Below are positions 24,698 through 32,014 of a DNA stretch of 64,000 nucleotides, piece after piece. The stretch is from Oryzicola mucosus (GTDB lineage: Bacteria; Pseudomonadota; Alphaproteobacteria; Rhizobiales; Rhizobiaceae). The notes below the pieces were generated by a model, which was given only the letters and a program-made list of their open reading frames with translations, searched no databases and was not told the DNA's origin. Both the position numbers and the translations under genes were made by a program. Where the stretch lies: positions 682,001 to 746,000 of the forward strand of contig NZ_JACVVX010000002.1 of the NCBI RefSeq assembly GCF_014534685.1, given 5' to 3'. Within the stretch, counting starts at the first letter, position 1. Every line of letters starts with the position of its first letter.

Positions 24698-24874
24698 TCA
24701 GATGTATTCCCAGCCGATGCGGCTGCCGGAAGAGGTCGACGGGCGATCCGGCGACCAGCGCCAGCCGATGTCCTTCTGGATGGAGCGCGGCAGCGAGTCG
24801 AGCATGACCTGGGTCTGGCGACGAGCGCGGTTCTTCATGGCAGTGTTGGCGAAACGGACGAAACCCTCAAACAT
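24698..24874 (-). CDS. DUF1127 small protein
   Basis: A 58-residue basic protein running M-F-E-G-F-V-R-F, then the DUF1127 core L-D-S-L-P-R-S-I-Q-K-D-I-G-W-R, and ending G-W-E-Y-I. Its helical N-terminal half is rich in Arg. It shares the core with the 73-residue protein at 23273, with a different C-terminus. It converges with the LysR gene and ends 38 bases before their shared terminator hairpin. The upstream 200 bases are AT-rich and contain two dyads (24934 and 24982) that may carry regulation. Regulation by the neighbouring LysR protein is inferred from the VtlR precedent. Confidence 0.85.
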   Translation of the reverse strand: MFEGFVRFANTAMKNRARRQTQVMLDSLPRSIQKDIGWRWSPDRPSTSSGSRIGWEYI

Positions 24875-24933
24875 GGTCGTGCTTTCTGTCTAAAATCTGT
24901 GCGGAGTGCTGATGTCGTGTGCGTATGAGACGC

Positions 24934-24948
24934 GATTGAGCTCCAATT
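24934..24948. promoter_or_regulatory. dyad ATTG-AGCTC-CAAT, possible LysR box (copy B)
   Basis: GATTGAGCTCCAATT lies 60-75 bases upstream of the second DUF1127 start, where an activator site is expected. It resembles the sequence at 23647 in its ATTGA/CAAT halves. Confidence 0.3.
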
Positions 24949-24981
24949 AGGACAAATAGCAGGCAAAGTGCGACAAATTAT

Positions 24982-24998
24982 TGCATTGCAGCAATGCA
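24982..24998. repeat. perfect 8-bp inverted repeat in AT-rich upstream region
   Basis: TGCATTGC-A-GCAATGCA is a 17-base perfect dyad followed by TTTTT on the plus strand. It lies between the ASKHA gene terminator and the DUF1127 promoter region. It could be an operator or a weak plus-strand terminator. Confidence 0.55.
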
Positions 24999-25018
24999 TT
25001 TTTGCATGTCAAACCAGC

Positions 25019-25048
25019 AAAAAAGCCGGCTAACTCTGCGCCGGCTTT
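25019..25048 (-). terminator. intrinsic terminator of the corrinoid-activase gene
   Basis: On the minus strand, stem AAAGCCGGC, a 9-base loop, stem GCCGGCTTT, then a run of six T. It lies 23 bases past the stop of the ASKHA protein. Confidence 0.88.
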
Positions 25049-25070
25049 AAATGGACCATAGGCAATGTCC

Positions 25071-27140
25071 TTAGTCGCGCGTCCGTCTTGCAGCACGGTC
25101 CTCGCGCGAGCGTCGGCGGGGCGCACCGTCTCCCGCCGTGCCGTCGGTGTTGGCTGACTTGCGCGGTGGCAGGGTTACTTGTTCGGCCAGTTTGGGGAAC
25201 GGATCGACCTTGTTGGGCAGCGCCATGGCGTCGATGAAGAGCTGCTGGAAATGCGGTTCCAGCGCGGTTTCGATCTTCTCGATCCGCCCCACTTCGGCTT
25301 CGATCTCGCGGCGATGGTTGCGGTTGAGCAGGGCCATCAGCGCGCCGGTGCCTGCCGCATTGCCGACCGCCTTGACCTCGGTCAGATCGCAATCCGGGAT
25401 CAGGCCCAGCACCATGGCGTATTTCGGGTCGATGAAGGACCCGAAGGCGCCGGCGAAGCGGATGGTGTCGACCGCCTCCACGCCTTGCTTTTCCATCAGA
25501 AGCTTCACCCCGGCATAGAGCGCGGCCTTCGCCAGTTGAATGGCGCGAATGTCGTTCTGGGTGACGGTGATGCGCGGTTCGCCGTCATGCAGCAGGTAGG
25601 AGAATGTACGGCCGTTCTGGATGATCCGCGGGCTGAGTGCAGCCGTCGCACCGTCGACCACGCCGTCCTCCGAGATGATGCCGCTCAGATACATCTCGGC
25701 CACCACTTCGATGATCGCCGAGCCGCAGATGCCGGTGATGCCCGTCGCCTGCGCCTGCTCGAAGAAACCATCCTCGTCGGACCAAAGGTCGACGCCAATG
25801 ATGCGGAACTTCGGCTCCAGGGTCAGCGGGTCGATGCGCACGCGCTCGATCGCGCCGGGCGCTGCGCGCTGACCGGACGAGATTTCCGCACCCTCGAAGG
25901 CCGGGCCAGTGGGCGATGAGGCCGCGACCACACGCTCGCGGTTGCCCAGTATGATCTCGGCATTGGTGCCGACATCGACCAGAAGCATCATCCGGTCCTG
26001 TCGGTACGGGCCTTCCGAAAGCGTTGCACCGGCGGCATCGGCGCCGACATGGCCGGCGATGCAGGGCAGCATGTAGAGCCGCGCGCCGCGATTGACCGAG
26101 ATATCGATGTCATGGGCCCAGTAGTGCAGGGCGCCCGATACGGCGAGCGCGAAGGGCGCTTGCCCGAGTTCCGTGGGGTCGATGCCCAGGAACAGGTGAT
26201 GCATGATCGGGTTGCAGACGAAGACGCAGTCGAAGATGTCCCTGCGGTCGACGCCGCCCTCGGCGCAGACCTTGTCGATCAGCCCGTTGACGGCCTCGCG
26301 CACGGCCTTGGTCATCGCCTCGCGCCCGTCCGGGTTCATCATCACATAGGACACGCGGCTCATCAGATCTTCGCCGAAACGGATCTGCGGGTTCGATGTG
26401 CCGGAGGAGGCGGCGATGCGGCCCGACAGCAGTGAGACCAGATGCATGGCGATGGTGGTCGAGCCGATATCGCAGGCGATGCCGTAAGCCTCGTTCTTCA
26501 GGCCGGGATAAAGGGCCACGATAAACGGCCGAGAGCTCTCCATGTCGCGGTGGATGGCGGCGGTGACACCCCAATTGCCCTTGCGCAGGATAGCTTGAAC
26601 CTGCGGGATCAAATGAGGCGCGACGGCCAAATCCTTCCAGCCCCAGTCCTTTTCGAGCATCAGCTTGAGCCGGTCGAGATCGCCGAGCGGCTTGTGCATA
26701 TCGGGCTCGTCAACCTCGACATAACAAAGCTGGACAGCGGCGTTGCGCTCGATGACACGGTCGCTCGCGGCCTTGCGGATGGTCTGGGCGTTGATGACGG
26801 TGTCCTGCGGCACGTCGATGACGAGATCGCCTTCGATCGTAGCCGAGCAGGACAGCCGCCGGCCTTCCGGTAGGCCGCGCACGCGCTCGTAGCGTTCTTC
26901 CTTGGCTCCCTTGGGCGAGATGTGCTCGTTTGAGGAGACGATCTTATGCTTGGCGAAACTGCCTTCCTGCACCGACACCTGGCATCGCCCGCATGTCGCC
27001 CGCCCGCCGCATACGCTCTCGACATAGACGCCGAGCTGGCGCGCGGCGTCCAGCACCGCCGTGCCTTTCGGGAACCGCCCGCGCTTGCCCGATGGCATGA
27101 ACAGGACGAGGGGATCGGTGAGGTTTGCCGGGGCGTTCAA
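25071..27140 (-). CDS. ferredoxin-ASKHA protein, RamA-like corrinoid reductive activase
   Basis: A 689-residue protein. The N-terminal plant-type 2Fe-2S domain has C44-G-G-R-A-T-C50-G-R-C53 and C98. A linker follows, then an ASKHA ATPase domain (about 215-640) with D-I-G-S-T-T-I-A-M-H as phosphate 1 loop and F-A-G-A-F-G-S-F-I-D near 575. The tail is Arg-rich. Proteins of this type use ATP to push electrons onto inactive Co(II) corrinoid proteins and return them to Co(I). It is the last gene of the minus-strand corrinoid locus, separated from the methyltransferase gene by intergenic palindrome copy 2. Strong match to the family; the partner is presumably the corrinoid protein at 31062. Confidence 0.9.
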   Translation of the reverse strand: MNAPANLTDPLVLFMPSGKRGRFPKGTAVLDAARQLGVYVESVCGGRATCGRCQVSVQEGSFAKHKIVSSNEHISPKGAKEERYERVRGLPEGRRLSCSATIEGDLVIDVPQDTVINAQTIRKAASDRVIERNAAVQLCYVEVDEPDMHKPLGDLDRLKLMLEKDWGWKDLAVAPHLIPQVQAILRKGNWGVTAAIHRDMESSRPFIVALYPGLKNEAYGIACDIGSTTIAMHLVSLLSGRIAASSGTSNPQIRFGEDLMSRVSYVMMNPDGREAMTKAVREAVNGLIDKVCAEGGVDRRDIFDCVFVCNPIMHHLFLGIDPTELGQAPFALAVSGALHYWAHDIDISVNRGARLYMLPCIAGHVGADAAGATLSEGPYRQDRMMLLVDVGTNAEIILGNRERVVAASSPTGPAFEGAEISSGQRAAPGAIERVRIDPLTLEPKFRIIGVDLWSDEDGFFEQAQATGITGICGSAIIEVVAEMYLSGIISEDGVVDGATAALSPRIIQNGRTFSYLLHDGEPRITVTQNDIRAIQLAKAALYAGVKLLMEKQGVEAVDTIRFAGAFGSFIDPKYAMVLGLIPDCDLTEVKAVGNAAGTGALMALLNRNHRREIEAEVGRIEKIETALEPHFQQLFIDAMALPNKVDPFPKLAEQVTLPPRKSANTDGTAGDGAPRRRSREDRAARRTRD

Positions 27141-27147
27141 TGCTTGA

Positions 27148-27305
27148 CACCCCCCTCTGTCCTGCTGGACATCTCCCCCTCAAGGGGGGAGATCAGCAGT
27201 TGCGACAACAGTGCTTTCTTACCAACCTCGGCGATTGGCGAAACCCGCGATGACATCCGATCTCCCCGCTTGAGGGGGAGATGTCCGGCAGGACAGAGGG
27301 GGGTG
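27148..27305. repeat. intergenic palindromic repeat, copy 2 (47-bp arms)
   Basis: Arms 27148-27194 and 27259-27305 are reverse complements with only two mismatches. They share the C-rich end and the CTCTGTCCTG core with copy 1. The 64-base loop is unrelated to that of copy 1. It sits between two same-strand corrinoid genes and may attenuate or stabilise the transcript. Confidence 0.92.
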
Positions 27306-27334
27306 CGGGAAAGAACGGCGCTCACTTGTTGAAT

Positions 27335-28303
27335 TTAACCCCGATTCATCCGCGCTTCTCTCCCGCCCCTGCGCCGTCCACCGGCCGCGCCGCCATCGCC
27401 GGGCGCATTGACCTGCACCGGCGCTGGAGCGTGAACCTCACCCGGCTTGTAGTCCTTGTAGGTGCGAATCCAGTTGGTGCAATCCTTGTCGGTGCCGGCG
27501 AGCACGTTGGCGCCGCGCACCGCTTCCATTTCCTGCGGCCGGCACGGGTTCATGATCGCTGATGTCATTCCCGCGCCGATCACCATAGGGATGAAGGCGG
27601 CATTGATGCCGTGCCGGTGAGGAAGGCCGAAGGAGATGTTGGACAGGCCGCAGGTGGTGTTGACCTTGAGTTCGTTGCGCAAACGATAAAGCAACTGGAA
27701 CACCTGTCGGCCGGCATCGCCCAGCGCGCCGATCGGCATGACCAACGGGTCGACCACCACGTCATGCGCGGGAATGCCGAAATCGGCGCAACGCTCGACG
27801 ATCTTCTTGGCGACGGCAAAGCGCACGTCCGGGTCCATCGATATGCCGGTCTCGTCATTGGAGATGGCGACCACCGGCACGTTGTACTTCTTGATCAGCG
27901 GCAGAATCGCTTCGAGCTTTTCTTCCTCGCCGGTGACGGAATTGACCAGCGGACGGCCCTTGGCGACCTTGAGCGCTGCCTCAATGGCGGCCGTCACCGA
28001 ACTGTCGATCGACAAGGGCAGGTCGACCAGCCCCTGGACGATTTCCATCGTCTGCACCAGAAGCGCGGGCTCGGTCGCATTGGGGTCGACGGCGGTGACG
28101 CCTGCATTGACGTCCAGCATGGTAGCGCCGGCGGCGGCCTGCTCAAGAGCGTCCTTGATCACCGTGTCGAAATTGCCGGCGACCATTTCGGCGGCGAGTT
28201 TCTTGCGGCCGGTCGGGTTGATGCGCTCGCCGATGACGCAAAAAGGCTGGTCGAAACCAATGACGATTTCGCGGGTCGCCGAGGCGACGATGGTACGGGT
28301 CAT
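27335..28303 (-). CDS. methyltetrahydrofolate:corrinoid methyltransferase (pterin-binding family)
   Basis: A 322-residue TIM-barrel protein of the pterin-binding (DHPS/MetH-middle-domain) family. It has G-E-R-I-N-P-T-G-R (25-33), D-V-N-A-G (64-68), I-D-S-S (98-101) and N-S-V-T-G-E-E near 120, which together bind methyl-THF. The C-terminus is a Gly/Arg-rich tail. It would move a methyl group between the corrinoid protein and tetrahydrofolate, here probably onto THF during catabolism. A GGAGAA ribosome-binding site precedes the ATG at 28303, which overlaps the stop of the upstream small gene by 4 bases. Between it and the activase lies palindrome copy 2. Confidence 0.9.
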   Translation of the reverse strand: MTRTIVASATREIVIGFDQPFCVIGERINPTGRKKLAAEMVAGNFDTVIKDALEQAAAGATMLDVNAGVTAVDPNATEPALLVQTMEIVQGLVDLPLSIDSSVTAAIEAALKVAKGRPLVNSVTGEEEKLEAILPLIKKYNVPVVAISNDETGISMDPDVRFAVAKKIVERCADFGIPAHDVVVDPLVMPIGALGDAGRQVFQLLYRLRNELKVNTTCGLSNISFGLPHRHGINAAFIPMVIGAGMTSAIMNPCRPQEMEAVRGANVLAGTDKDCTNWIRTYKDYKPGEVHAPAPVQVNAPGDGGAAGGRRRGGREARMNRG

Positions 28304-28614
28304 GCGTGTTCTCCGTTGCCGGCCTTGCCGCCAGATTTGGCGAGTTCGGCAAGCCGTTCCCGCGAATATGCATTTTCGATCTCGACGAAAGCCTTGTCGG
28401 CCTCGGCTTCCAGGTCGTCGCCGACGGGAACGGGCGCGGCCCTGCGCCACTCCGCCAGATAGGCGTCCGTCTCGGCCGCGCCGCTGCGCATCGCTGCCAT
28501 GTCTATGGCCTCGGTGAAGCGCAGCGGCAGTTCGCGCTTGGCGGTCTGCCGGCCTTTCTTGACAATGATTTGGGCGGGTATGTCACGCCAGTAAACGACA
28601 ACCAGATCCGCCAT
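28300..28614 (-). CDS. small virulence-factor-family protein, corrinoid-locus companion
   Basis: A 104-residue protein starting A-D-L-V-V-V-Y-W-R-D-I-P-A-Q, with no cofactor motif or membrane segment, a basic centre and an acidic helical C-terminal half. I recognise it as the short family annotated 'virulence factor', which recurs beside methyl-THF methyltransferase genes in alphaproteobacteria. The W-R-D-I-P-A-Q-I-I-V segment is its most conserved part. Its stop overlaps the methyltransferase start (ATGA), so the two are translationally coupled and presumably work together. Molecular role unknown; a small subunit or adaptor of the corrinoid methyl-transfer complex is a reasonable guess only. 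Confidence 0.7.
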   Translation of the reverse strand: MADLVVVYWRDIPAQIIVKKGRQTAKRELPLRFTEAIDMAAMRSGAAETDAYLAEWRRAAPVPVGDDLEAEADKAFVEIENAYSRERLAELAKSGGKAGNGEHA

Positions 28615-28739
28615 ATGCCTGCGCTTTGTGAGTTCGTCCTGCAGCGAGCATTGCCCGAGGGCCGAAGCGCCCGCTTGTTACCAGACGACGCGCGCGCCTT
28701 CAAAAACGACGCGCATAAAATAGCGGAGGACGTTGTTTC

Positions 28740-29381
28740 TCAGAGCCAGCCCATCACGACCTGGGCGGCGGCACCTGCCGTGCCGATGATACCGGCGATG
28801 ATGCCGAGCGAGACGATGGCAACAACGGTGCCGAGCGCAAACAGGATGCCGTCGCGCTGGGTCAGCGACAGGCCGAGCAGGGCGGTGGCAAAGGCCGGCA
28901 GCCAGTTGCCGAGCGGGATGGGAAGGGTAATGCAGGTGGCCAGGATCAGGGCTGCGATGCCGACGATACGTTCGCCACGTCGCCTCCAGAACGGCCAGTA
29001 GCGCGGCTTGACCATGCGTTCGACGCGCATCAGGCGCGGCACGATCCAGTCGGTCACGGTACGGAACTGCTCGGCGGAGATCGATCGGCGGGCAATGAAA
29101 TTCGGCAGCCACGGCTTGCGCGTGCCGAACGCCATCTGCGCCGAAACGATCAACAGCGGAATGCCGAGAATGAGCGACGTGCCCGGCGGCAGCGGCATCA
29201 GATTGAAGGCGGCGAACAGCGTCAGCAGGGGCGCGAAGGCGCGATGCCCCATCATGTCGCGGATATGGCCAAGCGTCACGGTTCCCTCGGCGCGCGTCGC
29301 CATGTCGGAAAACATCTGCGAAAGCCGATGCCTGCGGCGGTGCTCTCCGCAGACAGTGTCGTCGGCGCTGAAGTCAGTCAT
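28740..29381 (-). CDS. exoD: ExoD family exopolysaccharide synthesis protein
   Basis: A 213-residue inner-membrane protein of the ExoD family. An N-terminal cytoplasmic part (about 1-50) carries the conserved helix with G-H-I-R-D-M-M-G-H-R. Membrane segments follow at about 50-65, 68-85, 137-172 and 178-205, with the family motif L-P-P-G-T-S-L-I-L-G-I-P-L. ExoD affects exopolysaccharide production and alkaline tolerance in rhizobia; its biochemistry is unknown. It is on the same strand as the corrinoid genes but separated by 125 bases downstream and 106 bases upstream, so it may be only a neighbour. Confidence 0.85.
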   Translation of the reverse strand: MTDFSADDTVCGEHRRRHRLSQMFSDMATRAEGTVTLGHIRDMMGHRAFAPLLTLFAAFNLMPLPPGTSLILGIPLLIVSAQMAFGTRKPWLPNFIARRSISAEQFRTVTDWIVPRLMRVERMVKPRYWPFWRRRGERIVGIAALILATCITLPIPLGNWLPAFATALLGLSLTQRDGILFALGTVVAIVSLGIIAGIIGTAGAAAQVVMGWL

Positions 29382-29487
29382 GCCCTGCTGTTCATCCCGC
29401 TTGGTTTTTCATCTTCTCATTAACGTCGGAAGATTTCCATCTTATGTCAGGCCCAAGATGTGCGGCTTGTGCCGTCCGATTGCAAGG

Positions 29488-30060
29488 TCAGCGACGGAAT
29501 TCGAGAATGTCGAGCTTGGATTCGTAATGCGGTGAGGGCAGTTCTACGCGCCATTCCTGCGGCCCGGTGCGGAAGGCATAGCCAACCTGGTCGGTCTCCG
29601 GGCCTGAGGCGTAGGGCTTGACCGCTTCGCCGGCGACGAAAAAGGAGCCGAGATAGATCAAGCGCTTGTCGCCATCGTCGAAGAACCGGCCCCTGGTGCG
29701 CTGCGAGCCGGTGAGCTTTTCCAGCGTCCAGCCCGAGCCGTCGTCGGTGACGCGGCATTTGAACCAGTCATAAACGACCAGTTCGCCGAGACCGCCGGCC
29801 TTGATGGTGCGGCACTGCCAGGCACCAACCATGTCGAAGCCCTGAAAAGACTTGTCCGGCTTAGCCAGAATGTCCTTCAGCGTCGCGACATCGGCGGCAT
29901 TGCCCTTTTCGGCTTCGGTCACGGCTTCCTTGCGCGTGTCGTCGTAGTTCGCCAGGCGCTGCTTGTCCGCGGGGGTCATCAACTTCTGCACCTCTCCGTC
30001 GGCATGTGCTGCGCCGAGGGTCAGGGCAAGGTGAAGGGCGACAAGAACGGGAATGCGCAT
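29488..30060 (-). CDS. secreted DUF4893-like protein
   Basis: A 190-residue periplasmic protein with a signal peptide (1-20, G-A-A-H-A-D). The mature part has an Asp/Lys-rich helix followed by a beta-rich domain with two Cys (W-Q-C-R-T, F-K-C-R-V) that likely form a disulfide. The pattern G-A-W-Q-C-R-T-I-K...W-F-K-C-R and R-L-I-Y-L-G-S matches what I know as DUF4893, of unknown function. The ATG at 30060 was chosen because it gives the signal peptide. It begins 46 bases after the DUF1638 gene on the same strand. Confidence 0.75.
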   Translation of the reverse strand: MRIPVLVALHLALTLGAAHADGEVQKLMTPADKQRLANYDDTRKEAVTEAEKGNAADVATLKDILAKPDKSFQGFDMVGAWQCRTIKAGGLGELVVYDWFKCRVTDDGSGWTLEKLTGSQRTRGRFFDDGDKRLIYLGSFFVAGEAVKPYASGPETDQVGYAFRTGPQEWRVELPSPHYESKLDILEFRR

Positions 30061-30106
30061 GGAAAGTCTCCTTTTGTCGCCACCCAGGATGCCAAAGCGG
30101 GCCATT

Positions 30107-30739
30107 TCAGGGCCTGGGGCCATTTGCCGTTCTCAGGAACGCGGTGAGGTCGCCATAACCCGTCGCACGTTTCTCGTAAGTGAGACCCAGCAATTTAGCG
30201 GCATTCTCCGCAACACTGTCCAGTTCCGGATCGTCGGTCTGGGCGAGATAGATCAGCTTTTCGTAATTGCCGAAATAATCCTTGATCAGTTCCGGATGCC
30301 GGTCGAGCCCGAGCGGCCGGATAAAAAAGGCGTCGAACTGGCGGCAGAGAAAGTCTGTCATGTAGAAGGCCAGCATATCCGCATCGCCCGACGCCATGAA
30401 GCGATCGTTGCCTTGGTAGAAGGCGAAGCAATGTGGTCCGGCGAGGCGTTCGACGCCATGCTTTTCGCAAACCGCATCCAGATGGCCGCCCGTGCCGCAG
30501 TCGGCATAGCCCACGACGATATGCTCGTAACCCTCGGCCCGCGCGTCGCCGATGGCCTTGTCCATGGCCGGCGCGATACGGTCGGGATAGAAATGAAACT
30601 CGGCGGGAAGGCAGGTCAGGTCGAGATGGTTGAGGCCGAACTGTTGCTTCACCGCGAGCACCTCGCGCGCAATCATGCCGCAGCCGATCACAAGCGTGTG
30701 GGCAGGGTCAGTTTTTGTGGCGATTTTTTGTCTACTCAT
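30107..30739 (-). CDS. DUF1638 protein, methylamine/corrinoid-locus companion
   Basis: A 210-residue cytoplasmic protein of the DUF1638 family. It opens L-V-I-G-C-G-M-I-A-R-E (17-27), then L-P-A-E-F-H-F-Y-P, G-Y-A-D-C-G-T-G-G and C-F-A-F-Y-Q-G. Several conserved Cys and His suggest a metal or cofactor site. DUF1638 genes recur next to MttB-type methyltransferase, corrinoid-protein and methyl-THF transferase genes in alphaproteobacteria, and the family has no established reaction. It is transcribed with DUF4893 and is divergent from the entericidin-like gene. A role in cofactor handling or in the methyl-transfer complex is inference from synteny. Confidence 0.8.
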   Translation of the reverse strand: MSRQKIATKTDPAHTLVIGCGMIAREVLAVKQQFGLNHLDLTCLPAEFHFYPDRIAPAMDKAIGDARAEGYEHIVVGYADCGTGGHLDAVCEKHGVERLAGPHCFAFYQGNDRFMASGDADMLAFYMTDFLCRQFDAFFIRPLGLDRHPELIKDYFGNYEKLIYLAQTDDPELDSVAENAAKLLGLTYEKRATGYGDLTAFLRTANGPRP

Positions 30740-30803
30740 GGAACTGCACGCCGCGGTCCGCGTTCAATCTGCGTGACTTTACCGATTGAGGGAGACATCG
30801 TCC

Positions 30804-30959
30804 ATGAAGCTCAAACATCTTGCCCCGCTCGCTATCATCGTTTCGGCGATCGGCCTTTCGGCTTGCGCGAACACCATTCGAGGCGCCGGACAGGATACGG
30901 CCAACACCGTGCGAGCGGTGGACAGCGCTGGTAACAACGTTGCCGGGTCGGTTCGGTAA
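30804..30959 (+). CDS. entericidin-like small lipoprotein
   Basis: A 51-residue precursor. Basic N-terminus M-K-L-K-H, a hydrophobic segment, then lipobox L-S-A-C with lipidated Cys21, and a short mature peptide of 31 residues (C-A-N-T-I-R-G-A-G-Q-D onward). This is the entericidin A/B (EcnAB) pattern: tiny lipoproteins of the cell envelope linked in Escherichia coli to a bacteriolytic/antidote pair. Only one such gene is seen here, so no pair is evident. GAGGGAGA is the ribosome-binding site, and a strong intrinsic terminator follows 21 bases after the stop. It sits alone on the plus strand between corrinoid-locus genes. Confidence 0.88.
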   Translation: MKLKHLAPLAIIVSAIGLSACANTIRGAGQDTANTVRAVDSAGNNVAGSVR

Positions 30960-30980
30960 ATCCGAAGAATTTTATTCAGG

Positions 30981-31012
30981 AATGGCCGCTCCGTATAGGG
31001 CGGCCATTTTTG
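30981..31012 (+). terminator. intrinsic terminator of the entericidin-like gene
   Basis: AATGGCCGC...GCGGCCATT stem with a loop around GTAT, then TTTTTG. The stem is also adjacent to the 3' end of the convergent corrinoid protein gene and may serve both. Confidence 0.88.
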
Positions 31013-31061
31013 TATCTGGCTTCAGGAGAGCGACGCGATCCGGGACCGGACAGGCGCAACG

Positions 31062-31757
31062 TTAAGCATTGCGGCTGTTGTGGCGCCGCTTCATGAAATC
31101 CTTGGCAGTTTCGACGGTAACGGCGGCATCGCGGCAATAGGCGTCGGCGCCGACGGCCCGGCCGAATTCCTCGTTCAGCGGCGCGCCGCCGACGAGCACG
31201 ACGAAGTCGTCGCGGATGCCTCTTTCCTTCATCGTGTCGATGACGACCTTCATATAAGGCATGGTGGTGGTCAGCAGCGCCGACATGCCGACGATATCGG
31301 GCTTGTGTTCTTCAATGGCCGCAAGATATTTCTCGACCGGATTGTTGATGCCGAGGTCAATGACGTCGAAGCCCGCACCTTCCATCATCATGCCAACCAG
31401 GTTTTTGCCGATGTCGTGAATGTCGCCCTTGACGGTGCCAATGACCAGCTTGCCCTGCTTCGGCGCGCCGGTGGCGGCCAGCAGCGGGCGCAGGATGAAC
31501 ATGCCGGCTTTCATCGCATTCGCCGACAAGAGCACCTCGGGGACGAACAGGATGCCGTCGCGGAAATCCTCGCCGACGATGCGCATGCCCTCGACGAGCG
31601 CTTCTGTCAGCACCCGGTAGGGCGCCCAACCGCGCTCGAGCAGGATGTTGGTGCCTTCCTCGATTTCCTCCTTGAGGCCGTCATATAGGTCGTCGTGCAT
31701 CTGCTGCACGAGTTCGTCGTCGGACAGTTCGGAAAGGATGATTTCGTCGTCGGACAT
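31062..31757 (-). CDS. corrinoid (B12-binding) methyl-carrier protein, MtbC/MttC-like
   Basis: A 231-residue protein with a helical cap domain (about 10-90) and a Rossmann B12-binding domain (about 100-225). The cobalt lower-ligand motif D-x-H-x-x-G is D112-I-H114-D-I-G117; S-A-L follows at 159-161 and G-G at 190-191. It carries the methyl group on Co between a substrate-specific methyltransferase and the THF methyltransferase. The ATG at 31757 has GGAG nine bases upstream; an in-frame TTG two codons earlier is a weaker choice. The gene diverges from the MttB-superfamily gene, so the two are probably co-regulated from the shared 257-base region. Confidence 0.92.
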   Translation of the reverse strand: MSDDEIILSELSDDELVQQMHDDLYDGLKEEIEEGTNILLERGWAPYRVLTEALVEGMRIVGEDFRDGILFVPEVLLSANAMKAGMFILRPLLAATGAPKQGKLVIGTVKGDIHDIGKNLVGMMMEGAGFDVIDLGINNPVEKYLAAIEEHKPDIVGMSALLTTTMPYMKVVIDTMKERGIRDDFVVLVGGAPLNEEFGRAVGADAYCRDAAVTVETAKDFMKRRHNSRNA

Positions 31758-32014
31758 TACCAAGGACTCCAGGGGCCGGCGCGCGGCATGCGACTGCTTT
31801 TATAGGTAGCTTGCGCGCGGTGATTTTCCATGGCCGATTTGCGACCTCCCGCAGCGGGAAAGCGACTGAGGTCGGCTTGGGCAATAGTATTGCGCTTGTC
31901 GATTTTGCGACAGGTGGTGGCGCTGGCGAACCGTTTCGGCGTAGCCTCTGGGCTACTCTCCGACGACAGGGCTGTCTTGCGCGGCCGACACGGATTCTTC
32001 AGGGAAGTGCGACC
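31758..32014. promoter_or_regulatory. divergent control region of the corrinoid methyltransferase genes, rich in dyads
   Basis: It lies between the divergent corrinoid-protein and MttB-like genes. It contains five inverted repeats: CGACCTC/GAGGTCG (31842-31874) enclosing CCCGC-A-GCGGG (31848-31858), GCAATA-G-TATTGC (31881-31893), TGTCG/CGACA (31897-31912), GTAGCC/GGCTAC (31941-31956) and GACAG-GG-CTGTC (31965-31976). The last two would form hairpins in the MttB-gene leader, ahead of the AGGGAAG ribosome-binding site. No cobalamin-riboswitch box was recognised. The dyads are real; their function is unproven. Confidence 0.5.

Noticed and set aside
31810-31890. GGTGATTTT...GGTCGGCTTG reminiscent of a SAM-II riboswitch
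   Set aside because: The two fragments are present, but the pseudoknot partner and conserved loop of SAM-II could not be traced, and spacing is wrong. Kept only as unexplained dyads.
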